Translations under genes and position numbers: made by a program
Assembly (NCBI GenBank): GCA_048393175.1
Contig: DBFJJM010000109.1
Coordinates: 1-24,530, forward strand
Direction of reading: 5' to 3'
Source of the DNA: Merdicola sp048393175
Lineage (GTDB): Bacteria > Bacillota > Clostridia > TANB77 > CAG-508
DNA: 24,530 nucleotides
Notes under the pieces: generated by a model
Databases searched by the model: none
The model's input: only the letters and a program-made list of their open reading frames with translations
What the model was told of the DNA's origin: nothing
Shown here: positions 8,033 through 16,135 of the stretch, one piece after another
How positions within the stretch are numbered: position 1 is the stretch's first letter
Layout: every line of letters starts with the position of its first letter

Positions 8033-9955
8033 ATGAGAAAAATAAGCAAACAGATTAAAGTAATCTTTATTATAATAGCCTTTTTATTCATAAACTGTCC
8101 TGTATCAAAAGCGTCAAGTGGCTTAAAAATGAATACACTAGAATATGATGTAATACTGCAAGAAGATGGTAGTATGCGAGTAAAAGAAATTTGGGATATA
8201 AACATCGAAGATACCAATACGTTATTTAAAACGTTTCAAGTAGATAAAGAAAAATATGATGGAATTGTAGATGTTTCTGTTTCAGAACAAAAAAAGGATG
8301 GAACAGTAAACAACTTTACAAAAGTAGACAAAGAAACGTATCATGTAGACAAAGATTGTTTTTATGCTCTGATTACTCAAAAAGGAGAATTTGAAATTGC
8401 GTGGGGGGCACATGCTCAAGATACAACAAAACAATATAAGATAGAGTATACGGTAAAAGGAGTGGTTAAAAACTACCAAGATGTAGCAGAATTATATTGG
8501 CAATTGATAGGAAAAGATTCTCAAATTCCAATTGATTTGGTAAAAGGTCAAATACAGCTGCCAAAACCAGTAACAGAGGAACAGCAATTTAAAGTATGGG
8601 CACATGGACCACTAAATGGAATAATTAATAAAACATCCAATCAGCAAGTAAACTTTGAAGTTTCTCATTTTCCAACCAATACTTTTTTAGAAGTTAGAAT
8701 AGTAACCCCAACAGAGATTTTTTCTACTAATTTAAATAAAGTTTCTCAGAAGCGTCAAGAACAGGTTTTGGAAGAAGAGACAAAGTGGGCAAAAGAAGCA
8801 AATGACCAAAGAGAACAACTCATTTATCAACAACAAAGAAGAGAGACTACGAAAAAATGGTTTTTTATCATTTCAGAATCCATTGGAATGATAATTATGG
8901 TTTTATTGATTTGGCTAATCATAAGAAAAAGCAAGCAACTTAAAAAATATCCTAAATTAAAAGCAACTCAAAAGCCAAAATATTATCCGGAAATTCCTGA
9001 TGAAAAATCCACTCCAGCACAGGCGGCTTTCCTTTTTTATTATCCTTCTAGTATCAATGCATTAGAACAAGTGATACCAAAAGTTATTTGTGCTACCATG
9101 TTAGATTTATGTAAAAAAGGTTATCTTACTTTTTTACCAAGTACTAATAAGAAAGAGCAGATACGAATTCAAATCAAACAAAAAGAAGATAATTTCTTAG
9201 AGCAAGATGAAAAAATTATGTTAGACCTATTAAAACAAATTCAAAAAGAAGAGTCCTTTTCAATGAAAGAAATGCAAAAATATATGACAAAAAATAGTGC
9301 TAAAGTATTAAAGATATTCAAGCAAATAGAAGATACTGCTAAAAAGCAACAAGAAGAAAAGAAAAACTGTGATGGGAAAAGAGAAAAGGAGGCAACTTCA
9401 TTTATGGCAAAAGGGGTGGGGTATCTTTTCTTAACACTATTGGGAATCATTTGTATGAAAGCAACGATTCTACCTGCTATCATTCTTACGATTATGAATT
9501 TTATTTTATCTTCTCGTATCAAACAATTAACGCAAAAAGGAATGGATGAAAAAGCTTTATGGATAGGATTAAAAAGATATATGGAAGACTTTTCTTTATT
9601 AAAAGAAAAAGAAGTTCCGGCTTTAATCGTGTGGGAAGAGTATTTAGTCTATGCAACCGTATTTGGAATTGCGGATAAAGTTATAAAACAATTGAAAGTG
9701 ACTTATCCAGAAATGAATACACAAATGGTAGGAGATTACTCTTATTTATCTATTCTATATCATACTAATTTAACAACGAATTTGATTCGCAGTCTAGATA
9801 AGTCTATTTCTTCTACTTATAATACCATAACTTATTCTTCTGGAAGCGGAGCTGGAGGAGGATTTTCAGCTGGAGGAGGATTCGGTGCAGGTGGCGGACG
9901 GAATGGGAGGAAGATAATCTTCTTTCCTTTTGTAAATAGAAAAACCATAAAATAA
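8033..9955 (+). CDS. DUF2207-family membrane protein with Gly-rich C-terminus
   Basis: This is a 640-aa protein of the DUF2207 (predicted membrane protein) family; its biochemical role is unknown. A signal peptide (about 1-27, ending SKA) leads to an extracytoplasmic domain of about 240 residues. A membrane segment follows (about 277-299, FFIISESIGMIIMVLLIW), then a cytoplasmic domain, two more hydrophobic segments (about 460-493) and a Gly-rich tail at about 602-624 (GAGGGFSAGGGFGAGGG). The tail is a hallmark of the family. The ATG at 8033 has GAGGTGG six bases upstream; an in-frame ATG at 8012 overlaps the candidate -10 and lacks a ribosome binding site. DUF2207 proteins sometimes occur near LemA genes, and a lemA lies at 23.2-23.7 kb. 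Confidence 0.85.
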   Translation: MRKISKQIKVIFIIIAFLFINCPVSKASSGLKMNTLEYDVILQEDGSMRVKEIWDINIEDTNTLFKTFQVDKEKYDGIVDVSVSEQKKDGTVNNFTKVDKETYHVDKDCFYALITQKGEFEIAWGAHAQDTTKQYKIEYTVKGVVKNYQDVAELYWQLIGKDSQIPIDLVKGQIQLPKPVTEEQQFKVWAHGPLNGIINKTSNQQVNFEVSHFPTNTFLEVRIVTPTEIFSTNLNKVSQKRQEQVLEEETKWAKEANDQREQLIYQQQRRETTKKWFFIISESIGMIIMVLLIWLIIRKSKQLKKYPKLKATQKPKYYPEIPDEKSTPAQAAFLFYYPSSINALEQVIPKVICATMLDLCKKGYLTFLPSTNKKEQIRIQIKQKEDNFLEQDEKIMLDLLKQIQKEESFSMKEMQKYMTKNSAKVLKIFKQIEDTAKKQQEEKKNCDGKREKEATSFMAKGVGYLFLTLLGIICMKATILPAIILTIMNFILSSRIKQLTQKGMDEKALWIGLKRYMEDFSLLKEKEVPALIVWEEYLVYATVFGIADKVIKQLKVTYPEMNTQMVGDYSYLSILYHTNLTTNLIRSLDKSISSTYNTITYSSGSGAGGGFSAGGGFGAGGGRNGRKIIFFPFVNRKTIK

Positions 9956-9988
9956 CCCCTAATTCAAAATAGAATGGAATTAGGGGTT
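9954..9988. terminator. Convergent terminator between the DUF2207 and penicillin-binding-protein genes
   Basis: AACCCCTAATTC (9954-9965) pairs with GAATTAGGGGTT (9977-9988) around an 11-nt loop. The T-tail is better on the minus strand (ATTTTATGG follows) than on the plus strand. Confidence 0.8.
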
Positions 9989-10032
9989 TCGTGTATTTGG
10001 CTAGAGAAACTACCTTATTAGGTTATTTTTTA

Positions 10033-12297
10033 CTATTGGGCTCCATTAATCTGTTCATGAAGTGTTACTTTAATAACGGTTCCTTGTTCTACTTGACTAT
10101 CTGCAGCAATACTTTGGCTCATAACGGTTCCAGAACCTTCTATTTGAATGTTTAGATTTTTATTTTGTAATGTACTAGTTGCTTGTGTAGCAGACAATCC
10201 TTTTAAGTTAGGAACGGTAACCGAAACACGTACATCGCTATCTTCTGAATAAAGTACAAGGATAGAATTTTTAGGAAGGGTAATACCCGGTTTTGGAACT
10301 TGGTCTGTTACTAGTATTTGGTTTTTATCTCCTTTTGTAGAAACAATGGTTTTAAATCCAGACTGTTGCAGAATCTTTTGTGCTTCTGTTACTGTTTTAT
10401 TACGGACATCTGGAACCGTGATACTAGAATTACTATTTGATACACTAGAGCCACTTGTTTGCATATTACTAGAGGTTAATCCTAAATAAGGAAGAATTTC
10501 AGACAACATTTGAGAAATAACAGGACCACAAAGTTGTCCACCTTGATGATTGTTTTTTGGTGGGTCGTATAAAGCAAGTAAAATACAAATTTCTGGTTTT
10601 TCAGTAGGAGAAATTGCAACATAAGAAGCCACATAACCTTCTTCTAGATGATTTGGGTCTGGCTCAGAAGTTCCTGTTTTTCCACCAATAGAATAACCGG
10701 CTACTTGAGCATAACGTCCAGAGCCATCTGTTACAACGGATTCCATTAGACTACGCATTCTTTCTGCTGTGGATTTAGAAATAGCTTGTCTTACTTCAAC
10801 TGGGTCAATATTGGTTACTGCTTTTGTATCAGTATTAATTACTTGTTTTACAATACGAGGTTGCATTAAAACTCCATCATTTGCAATAGCAGAAATAGCA
10901 GTAACTAATTGAATTGGAGTTACTTTAATTCTTTGCCCAAAGGACATAGTTGCAAGTTCTACAGCTTTTACATTTTCTGCTTTATGGAAAATACTATTTT
11001 GTTCACCAGTAAGGGCAATTCCAGTTTTATTAAATAATCCAAAAGCTTGATAATATTTATATAAAGTAGGTGCTCCGATTCTTTGACCTAATTGAATAAA
11101 AGAGGGGTTACAGGATTGCTGAAGAGCTTGTCTTAATGTTTTCGTACCCTTGTGATTTTGTGTCCAGCAACGAATAGGAGTACCTGCAACATCTTGAGAA
11201 CCAGTACAAATAAAATCATTTGCTACATCTTCTGAAGTAATATTTTCCTCTAATGCAGTAGCGGCAGTAATTAGCTTAAAGGTAGAACCAGGTTCATAAC
11301 TATCAGCAATTACTCTATTTTTCCACATTAAATTTAGTTCATTTGTTTTAGTATTAGAATCAAGTGATTCCCAAGTTTGCTTTAGATTTTCTGTATTTGG
11401 TTCAAATGGAGTATTTAAATCATAATTTGGATATTGTGCCATAGCAAGCACATCACCCGTATCTGGTTTCATTGCAATCACAATCCCACCACGATTACAG
11501 TTATTTTCTTCTACTGCTTGTTTTAAATATTTTTCTACAATGGATTGAATGGTAACATCAATAGATAGTACAATATCGCTTCCATTTTCAGGAGAAATAT
11601 ACGTTTGTGATTGGTCTGGGATTTCTTCTTGTACTGCATCTTTAGCAGTTACAATTTTTCCCGGTGTACCATTTAATACACTATTCCACTTCGATTCAAT
11701 TCCTTGAAGTCCTTTGTTTTCATCTCCACAAAAGCCAATTAAATTAGATGCTAAAGAGCCATAGGGATAGGTTCTTTTGCTATCTTCATCAATATTAATT
11801 CCAGCTGTTATTTTGTTATCCTGCATCCATTTTTTTAGTTCATCAATTTTATCTTTTTCTACTTTTTTAACAATCATTTGGACAGCAGAGTCACTATTTA
11901 CTTTTTCTAATGTTTCTTCATAATTTAAAGTAAAAATATCAGATAAGCCTTTTGCTACTTTTTCTTTCTTTTCTTTGGTTTCTTGGTCTGTTTTTCCTAC
12001 TATTTTAGAAGGGTTGATAGAAACGGTATCTACTTGTGCACTAAGAGCTAATTTTTTTCCTGTAGAATCATAAATAGTTCCTCTTTTCGTACTGATAATT
12101 TGGTTTGTTGTTTGTTGTTTATATGCACTTTCTTTTAAAGAGGAGCCCTGAATAAATTGTAGCCAAGCAATTCGAATGATAAGAAGAGTAAACAATACTG
12201 TAAGAAAAATGAAAATACCAATAAAACGCTTAGGATAGATTTTTTTTGTAATAGGGCCTGATTGTTTCAAATTAGAAGAGGATTTTTTTGTTTTCAT
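10033..12297 (-). CDS. Class B penicillin-binding protein with two PASTA domains (SpoVD/PBP2B/FtsI type)
   Basis: This is a 754-aa peptidoglycan transpeptidase. It has a short cytoplasmic N-terminus, one membrane anchor (about 25-47), a dimerisation domain beginning with RGTIYDSTGKKLA, then the transpeptidase domain. Active-site motifs are STFK (S338, K341), SCN (S395-N397) and KTGTSEP (K540). Two PASTA domains close the protein: about 625-690 (TVPDVRNKTVTEAQ) and about 692-752 (VTVPNLKGLSATQA). They bind muropeptides or help localisation in related proteins. The length and PASTA tail fit SpoVD and PBP2B equally. SpoVD would be sigma-E dependent, but a vegetative-type promoter precedes this gene, which leans towards a division enzyme. 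No mur or fts neighbour is present to decide. Confidence 0.93.
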   Translation of the reverse strand: MKTKKSSSNLKQSGPITKKIYPKRFIGIFIFLTVLFTLLIIRIAWLQFIQGSSLKESAYKQQTTNQIISTKRGTIYDSTGKKLALSAQVDTVSINPSKIVGKTDQETKEKKEKVAKGLSDIFTLNYEETLEKVNSDSAVQMIVKKVEKDKIDELKKWMQDNKITAGINIDEDSKRTYPYGSLASNLIGFCGDENKGLQGIESKWNSVLNGTPGKIVTAKDAVQEEIPDQSQTYISPENGSDIVLSIDVTIQSIVEKYLKQAVEENNCNRGGIVIAMKPDTGDVLAMAQYPNYDLNTPFEPNTENLKQTWESLDSNTKTNELNLMWKNRVIADSYEPGSTFKLITAATALEENITSEDVANDFICTGSQDVAGTPIRCWTQNHKGTKTLRQALQQSCNPSFIQLGQRIGAPTLYKYYQAFGLFNKTGIALTGEQNSIFHKAENVKAVELATMSFGQRIKVTPIQLVTAISAIANDGVLMQPRIVKQVINTDTKAVTNIDPVEVRQAISKSTAERMRSLMESVVTDGSGRYAQVAGYSIGGKTGTSEPDPNHLEEGYVASYVAISPTEKPEICILLALYDPPKNNHQGGQLCGPVISQMLSEILPYLGLTSSNMQTSGSSVSNSNSSITVPDVRNKTVTEAQKILQQSGFKTIVSTKGDKNQILVTDQVPKPGITLPKNSILVLYSEDSDVRVSVTVPNLKGLSATQATSTLQNKNLNIQIEGSGTVMSQSIAADSQVEQGTVIKVTLHEQINGAQ

Positions 12298-12332
12298 AAT
12301 TACACCACTCTTTAGTATCTAGATTTTTCCTC

Positions 12333-12361
12333 ATTTTATCTTAAAAAGATGGAAAAAGCAA
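12333..12361 (-). promoter_or_regulatory. Promoter for the penicillin-binding protein gene
   Basis: On the minus strand, TTGCTT (12361-12356), a 17-bp spacer, then TAAAAT (12338-12333). It lies 36 bp upstream of the ATG and resembles a vegetative sigma-A promoter. Confidence 0.55.
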
Positions 12362-12403
12362 CTAAGTTCCTATGTTTTTTTTAGAAAAAAGCATGGAAAA
12401 CAT

Positions 12404-12431
12404 TTACATAAAACGGAATTTTTGATATAAT
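12404..12431 (+). promoter_or_regulatory. Promoter for the 313-aa unknown gene
   Basis: TTTACA (12404-12409), a 16-bp spacer and a perfect TATAAT (12426-12431). The coding start follows 31 bp later with GAGGTGA upstream of it. Confidence 0.65.
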
Positions 12432-12462
12432 TGACATAATGTTTTTAGAAGAGGTGAAATAA

Positions 12463-13404
12463 ATGGGAGATGCTTATAAAAAAGGAAGAGAAAAATGGTT
12501 AAGAGAAGCTAAGATAGTAAGAAGATTAAAGGAAGAGCCAAAAGTGGCAGAAAAAGTGACAGAAGTGAAACTAGAAGAATTGGGAAACCTATCAGATAGA
12601 ATAGAAAAGTTACAAAAAAAATTAGCACAAGAAGATAGGAAAATGTTGAAGAAAGGTACAAAAATCTATATAAAACGATATGATGCAGGAATGAGAGAAG
12701 ATTATGCTAACCAAATTCGTTATGCTAGGTTACATCAATATTATAAAAGAAGAGAGTTCTTTTACGATGAAGGCAAAGAATATACCTTTCTATTTAGAAT
12801 GTATAAAAAAGAAGATATCATAACGTGGATAAAAAATGGAGGGAAATGTTCTACTCAAATGTTAAAAACATTTTTAGAAGAAGCATATTTTTCAAGAAAA
12901 GGTGGAAGTAATATAGCAATTAATGTATTTGCTAGTCAATTAATGGAAAGAGAAAACGAAACACTAACGACTCAACAAGTAACGGCAAGATTGATAGAAA
13001 GTGAAAAAAAGGGAGATATAGCAAATCAAATTCGTTACACTGTTGTTTTGCAAAATAGGCAAAAACAAGAAGACAAAGAAAACTCAATTTTAATTCCAGA
13101 TAACCCATATATTAAGGAATTAAGTGATTCTTTTGTCACAGGTCAATTTACCAAACAAGACATTCCCTATCTTGCAGAAGACCTAAGCACATTACAGGAA
13201 AAGGAACAAGCAATTGGTTGTGTTATTTTGGCTGCTCATTGTATAGAAGAAGGAGAAATAGAGACAGCAGTAAGCTTGATAAAAGATATTTATCAGCAGG
13301 GAAAAAGTTCTAATTATAATCAGAGAATAAGGGGAATGATAGATGGATTGGCAGCATATCGTGATAGAATGAATGAGAAAAAAGAAAGAGAAATAGAGGA
13401 ATAA
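12463..13404 (+). CDS. Unknown 313-aa soluble, charged, helical protein
   Basis: I do not recognise this family. The protein is soluble, with no signal peptide or membrane segment, and rich in Lys, Glu and Gln. The first 65 residues are predicted helical and coiled-coil-like (RIEKLQKKLAQEDRKM). Two segments share the motif ANQIRY: YANQIRYARLHQYYKRRE near residue 82 and IANQIRYTVVLQNRQKQE near residue 187. This suggests a repeated helical hairpin, perhaps a TPR-like array. The C-terminal third (LAEDLSTLQEKEQAIGCVILAAHCIEEGEIETAVSLIKDIY) reads like helical-repeat hairpins. The ATG at 12463 has GAGGTGA at good spacing and its own promoter. It lies upstream of rsmA, which has a separate promoter. 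Confidence 0.8.
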   Translation: MGDAYKKGREKWLREAKIVRRLKEEPKVAEKVTEVKLEELGNLSDRIEKLQKKLAQEDRKMLKKGTKIYIKRYDAGMREDYANQIRYARLHQYYKRREFFYDEGKEYTFLFRMYKKEDIITWIKNGGKCSTQMLKTFLEEAYFSRKGGSNIAINVFASQLMERENETLTTQQVTARLIESEKKGDIANQIRYTVVLQNRQKQEDKENSILIPDNPYIKELSDSFVTGQFTKQDIPYLAEDLSTLQEKEQAIGCVILAAHCIEEGEIETAVSLIKDIYQQGKSSNYNQRIRGMIDGLAAYRDRMNEKKEREIEE

Positions 13405-13407
13405 TAT

Positions 13408-13436
13408 TTGCGAATATAAACTTGTTAAGATATAAT
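13408..13436 (+). promoter_or_regulatory. Promoter for rsmA
   Basis: TTGCGA (13408-13413), a 17-bp spacer and a perfect TATAAT (13431-13436), in the 67-bp gap before rsmA. Confidence 0.65.
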
Positions 13437-13471
13437 TCTATTAAAGAAGTAGAAAAAGAAAAGAGGAATTT

Positions 13472-14335
13472 ATGAATCTATATCAAGAAACTAAGTTTTT
13501 AATGGATAAATATCATATTACAGCAAATAAAAGGTTAGGACAAAATTTTTTAATTGAGGAAGAAGTAGTAGAAGATATTATAGAGGCTGCTCAAGTTTCA
13601 AAAGAAGACTTGGTCATTGAAATAGGACCAGGTCTTGGAACATTAACAGCCTATTTATTAGAAAAAGCAAATAAGGTAATAGCAGTAGAGCTAGACACGA
13701 ATATGTGCCAAATTTTAAAAGAGAGATTTGCTTTTTATTCGAATTTAGAAATCTTACAACAAGATATTTTAAGGGTGGATTTAAAAGAGAAACTAAAAGA
13801 AGCCAAAAACAATCCAGAGATTCAAAATGTAAAAATTGTTGCTAATTTACCTTATTATATTACGACTCCTATTATCATGAAATTATTAGAAGAAAAATTA
13901 GATATTTCGAGTATTACAGTTATGATTCAAAAAGAAGTGGCACAGCGTTTTACTACACTTCCTGGAGAAAAGAAAGCAGGAGCAATCACCTATAGTGTTT
14001 TTTATTATGCACAAGCTAAAACGGTAAGAGAAGTACCACATACTGCCTTTATTCCTCAGCCAGAAGTGGAATCAGAAGTCATTTGTCTTACTATTCGAAA
14101 AGAGCCAATTGTAAAAGTAAGAGACGAAAAGCTATTTTTTCATTTGATTAAAGCAAGTTTTGAACAAAGACGAAAAACGCTTATAAATGGAATTGGCAAT
14201 AGTGGAATAGTCCAAAAAGAAACATTAAAACAAATATTGCAGCAGCTACAAATGGATGTTAACGTAAGAGGAGAGAATTTATCGATACAACAATTTGCAA
14301 TGCTTGCAAATAGAATAGGAGAGATACAATGTTAA
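13472..14335 (+). CDS. rsmA: 16S rRNA (adenine-N6)-dimethyltransferase RsmA/KsgA
   Basis: RsmA dimethylates the two adjacent adenines near the 3' end of 16S rRNA using S-adenosylmethionine, a late 30S checkpoint. Its loss gives kasugamycin resistance in several bacteria. The 287-aa length is normal. The motifs are intact: KRLGQNFL near the N-terminus, the SAM-binding IEIGPGLGTLT (about 49-59) with VELD as the acidic loop, and the catalytic NLPYYI (125-130). The C-terminal RNA-binding part includes FEQRRKTLINGI. The ATG is preceded by AAGAGGA. Its 3' end overlaps the start of a 51-aa ORF by 7 bases, which suggests translational coupling. Confidence 0.97.
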   Translation: MNLYQETKFLMDKYHITANKRLGQNFLIEEEVVEDIIEAAQVSKEDLVIEIGPGLGTLTAYLLEKANKVIAVELDTNMCQILKERFAFYSNLEILQQDILRVDLKEKLKEAKNNPEIQNVKIVANLPYYITTPIIMKLLEEKLDISSITVMIQKEVAQRFTTLPGEKKAGAITYSVFYYAQAKTVREVPHTAFIPQPEVESEVICLTIRKEPIVKVRDEKLFFHLIKASFEQRRKTLINGIGNSGIVQKETLKQILQQLQMDVNVRGENLSIQQFAMLANRIGEIQC

Positions 14336-14484
14336 AAAGAGAAAATGAATTTGAGAAAAATAAACAAATAGAAGAAATGAAGAAGCAATATAATTTAGAT
14401 GAATTATTTGAGGAAATTGTATTAAAGAAAAATGACGAAAAGGAAAAAGAGACAAAAAACAGTTCAAAACCTAAAAAAGATTAA
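14329..14484 (+). CDS. Unknown 51-aa charged protein overlapping the rsmA end
   Basis: A short reading frame starts at ATG 14329, inside the last codons of rsmA, with AGGAGA about six bases upstream. It encodes 51 residues, beginning MLKRENEFEKNKQIEEMKK and ending SSKPKKD. It is almost entirely Lys, Glu and Asn with one amphipathic segment (YNLDELFEEIVLKK), is probably helical, and has no membrane part. The overlap and good ribosome binding site argue for real, coupled translation. The biased composition and lack of a recognised family argue for caution. Confidence 0.55.
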   Translation: MLKRENEFEKNKQIEEMKKQYNLDELFEEIVLKKNDEKEKETKNSSKPKKD

Positions 14485-14500
14485 GTTTTTGTAACAACTA

Positions 14501-14529
14501 TTTTCAAACTTTTCTTTTCATGCTATAAT
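14501..14529 (+). promoter_or_regulatory. Promoter for the sortase gene
   Basis: TTTTCA (14501-14506), a 17-bp spacer and a perfect TATAAT (14524-14529), 20 bp before the ATG with AGGAGGAG between. The -35 is weak. Confidence 0.55.
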
Positions 14530-14548
14530 AAAGAAGTAGGAGGAGAAA

Positions 14549-15292
14549 ATGAACCAGATTCTGATTACCGAAAAATTATATGTAACACCAGAATTGAAGA
14601 AAAAAAAGAAGTTTTACAGAATAGAATTTTTTATTTCTGTTTTTATTGTATGTCTTTTATTTTCCTACTATATTTATGCAGAATATGATAAAAATAAAAG
14701 TGAAGAAGTATCAAAAGATATTTTAGCTAATTTGGAGATAGAAGAGCCACAAGAAACAAACGATAATACGATTATGCAACAAGATGGAGTATTAGTGGTT
14801 GTATTAAATAATGATTATCAAATCTCCGACCCTGAAACGACAGAAACACCGAAATCTAATATTCCGTCTACTCAAATATATACTACTAAATCAGGAAAGC
14901 AATATAGTGTAATAGGAAGAGTACAGATTCCCAAAATAGAAGTGGATTATCCAATTCTTTCTGATTGTGATGAAGAATTATTGAAAATTGCACCAAATAA
15001 ATATCACGGAGCAGACCCAAATGAAGTAGGAAATCTTTGTATTGCAGGACACAATTATCGTAATAAAAAATTCTTTAGTAAGGTCCCTATGTTAGAAAAT
15101 GGAGATATTATTAAAATTACCGATTTATCTGGAAAAACCATAGACTATGTAGTATATAGTAAATATAATGTACATCCAAAAGATATGAGTTGCACAAGCC
15201 AAAAGACGAATGGGAAAAAAGAAATTACACTTATTACTTGCAATGACGATAGTTCCGAAAGGGTTATTATAAAAGCAACAGAGGTGATATAA
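14549..15292 (+). CDS. Sortase (cysteine transpeptidase), class uncertain
   Basis: This is a 247-aa membrane-anchored sortase, which would cleave a C-terminal sorting motif on a secreted protein and join it to the cell wall. It has a basic N-terminus, one membrane segment (about 23-45), a Thr/Glu/Pro-rich linker and a C-terminal sortase beta-barrel. The catalytic triad is visible: H168 (CIAGHNY), C231 (TLITCNDD) and R238 (SERVII). The single anchor and short length suit a class D or B-like housekeeping enzyme, but the class cannot be settled by eye. No LPXTG-type substrate is encoded in the window. The ATG at 14549 follows AGGAGGAG. DUF951 begins 1 bp after its stop, so they form an operon. 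Confidence 0.92.
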   Translation: MNQILITEKLYVTPELKKKKKFYRIEFFISVFIVCLLFSYYIYAEYDKNKSEEVSKDILANLEIEEPQETNDNTIMQQDGVLVVVLNNDYQISDPETTETPKSNIPSTQIYTTKSGKQYSVIGRVQIPKIEVDYPILSDCDEELLKIAPNKYHGADPNEVGNLCIAGHNYRNKKFFSKVPMLENGDIIKITDLSGKTIDYVVYSKYNVHPKDMSCTSQKTNGKKEITLITCNDDSSERVIIKATEVI

Positions 15293-15293
15293 A

Positions 15294-15515
15294 ATGGGTT
15301 ATCAAATAGGAGATGTAGTAAGAACCAAAAAAGAACATCCTTGTGGAAATAAAGTATGGGAAATTACAAGAATAGGCGTAGATTTTAAATTAAAATGTCT
15401 AAAATGCGAACATATTATTACAGTAGAAAGGCCCAAAGCATTAAAAATGATTACTAAGAAATTGGAGAAAGAAGAAATAGAAAAAGTAAAGAGGAAGATA
15501 GCAAAAGAGAACTAA
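15294..15515 (+). CDS. DUF951 family small protein
   Basis: This 73-aa protein has the DUF951 pattern: IGDVVRTKKEHPCG, then W, then RIGVDFKLKCLKC. C17, C35 and C38 (the last two a CxxC) could bind a metal, but this is inferred. A basic helix ends the protein. The family is widespread in Bacillota and its function is unknown; it is usually near ychF, parB or ribosomal genes. Here it begins 1 bp after the sortase stop, with GAGGTGAT lying in the end of the sortase gene, so it is translated from the same mRNA. Confidence 0.88.
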   Translation: MGYQIGDVVRTKKEHPCGNKVWEITRIGVDFKLKCLKCEHIITVERPKALKMITKKLEKEEIEKVKRKIAKEN

Positions 15516-15531
15516 AGGTTAGTTCTCTTTT
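15503..15531. terminator. Bidirectional terminator between DUF951 and engB
   Basis: AAAAGAGAACTAA (15503-15515) pairs perfectly with TTAGTTCTCTTTT (15519-15531) across a 3-nt loop. It contains the stop codons of both convergent genes, so each coding sequence ends within the hairpin. Confidence 0.88.
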
Positions 15532-16112
15532 ATTATGTATTTTTCAATTTCTTCCCATATTGGTTCACAATATATTTTTCTTTCTGCTGAAAAAGCAAAA
15601 GTAGGAATATCACCAATCGGATTTAGTTCTTTTTGGACGGTTTGTTTTGCTTGCTCTACTTTGGTTGGGGCAATTTTATCTGCCTTTGTTGTAATAATAG
15701 CAAAAGGAATTTTAGAACGAATAATATAATCATACATAAGGCGGTCATTAGCAGAAGGAAGATGGCGAATATCTACTAAAAATAATAGAAAAGTGATATT
15801 ATTACGGTGAAAAAGATACTCTTCAATAAAATTTCCTACTTGTTCTTGTTCTTTTTTGGACATTTTACTATACCCATAACCAGGAAGGTCGACAAAATAA
15901 AAAAGGTTATCCATGTTATAGAAGTTTAATTGCCTTGTTTTTCCAGGCTCACTACTTGTTCTTGCTAAACTTTTACGCTGAATCATTGTATTAATAAAAG
16001 AGGATTTGCCAACATTGGATTTTCCTACTAACACTACTTCTGGTAATCCATTACTAGGATATTGACTAGGTCGTACAGCAGATAGTTCAAATTTGGGGTT
16101 TTTAATTAACAT
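15519..16112 (-). CDS. engB: Ribosome biogenesis GTPase EngB/YsxC
   Basis: EngB is a small essential GTPase for late 50S assembly. The 197-aa length is normal. G1 is GKSNVGKSS (30-38), the Switch I region has SSEPGKTRQLNFY, G3 is DLPGYG, G4 is TKADK and G5 is SAE. The ATG at 16112 follows AAAGGAAA. It is the last gene of the operon DUF1653-serS-engB, 23 bp after serS, so its expression should also depend on the T-box leader upstream. No separate promoter was seen. Confidence 0.96.
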   Translation of the reverse strand: MLIKNPKFELSAVRPSQYPSNGLPEVVLVGKSNVGKSSFINTMIQRKSLARTSSEPGKTRQLNFYNMDNLFYFVDLPGYGYSKMSKKEQEQVGNFIEEYLFHRNNITFLLFLVDIRHLPSANDRLMYDYIIRSKIPFAIITTKADKIAPTKVEQAKQTVQKELNPIGDIPTFAFSAERKIYCEPIWEEIEKYIIKEN

Positions 16113-16135
16113 TTTTGTTTCCTTTCTTTTTCTAC

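Noticed and set aside
7948..8217. 89-aa minus-strand frame over repeat copy 2
   Set aside because: Its similarity to the minus-strand frame at the other copy only reflects the shared 56-bp repeat; no ribosome binding site.
14279..14467. 62-aa minus-strand frame
   Set aside because: Antisense to the rsmA end and the better supported 51-aa ORF.
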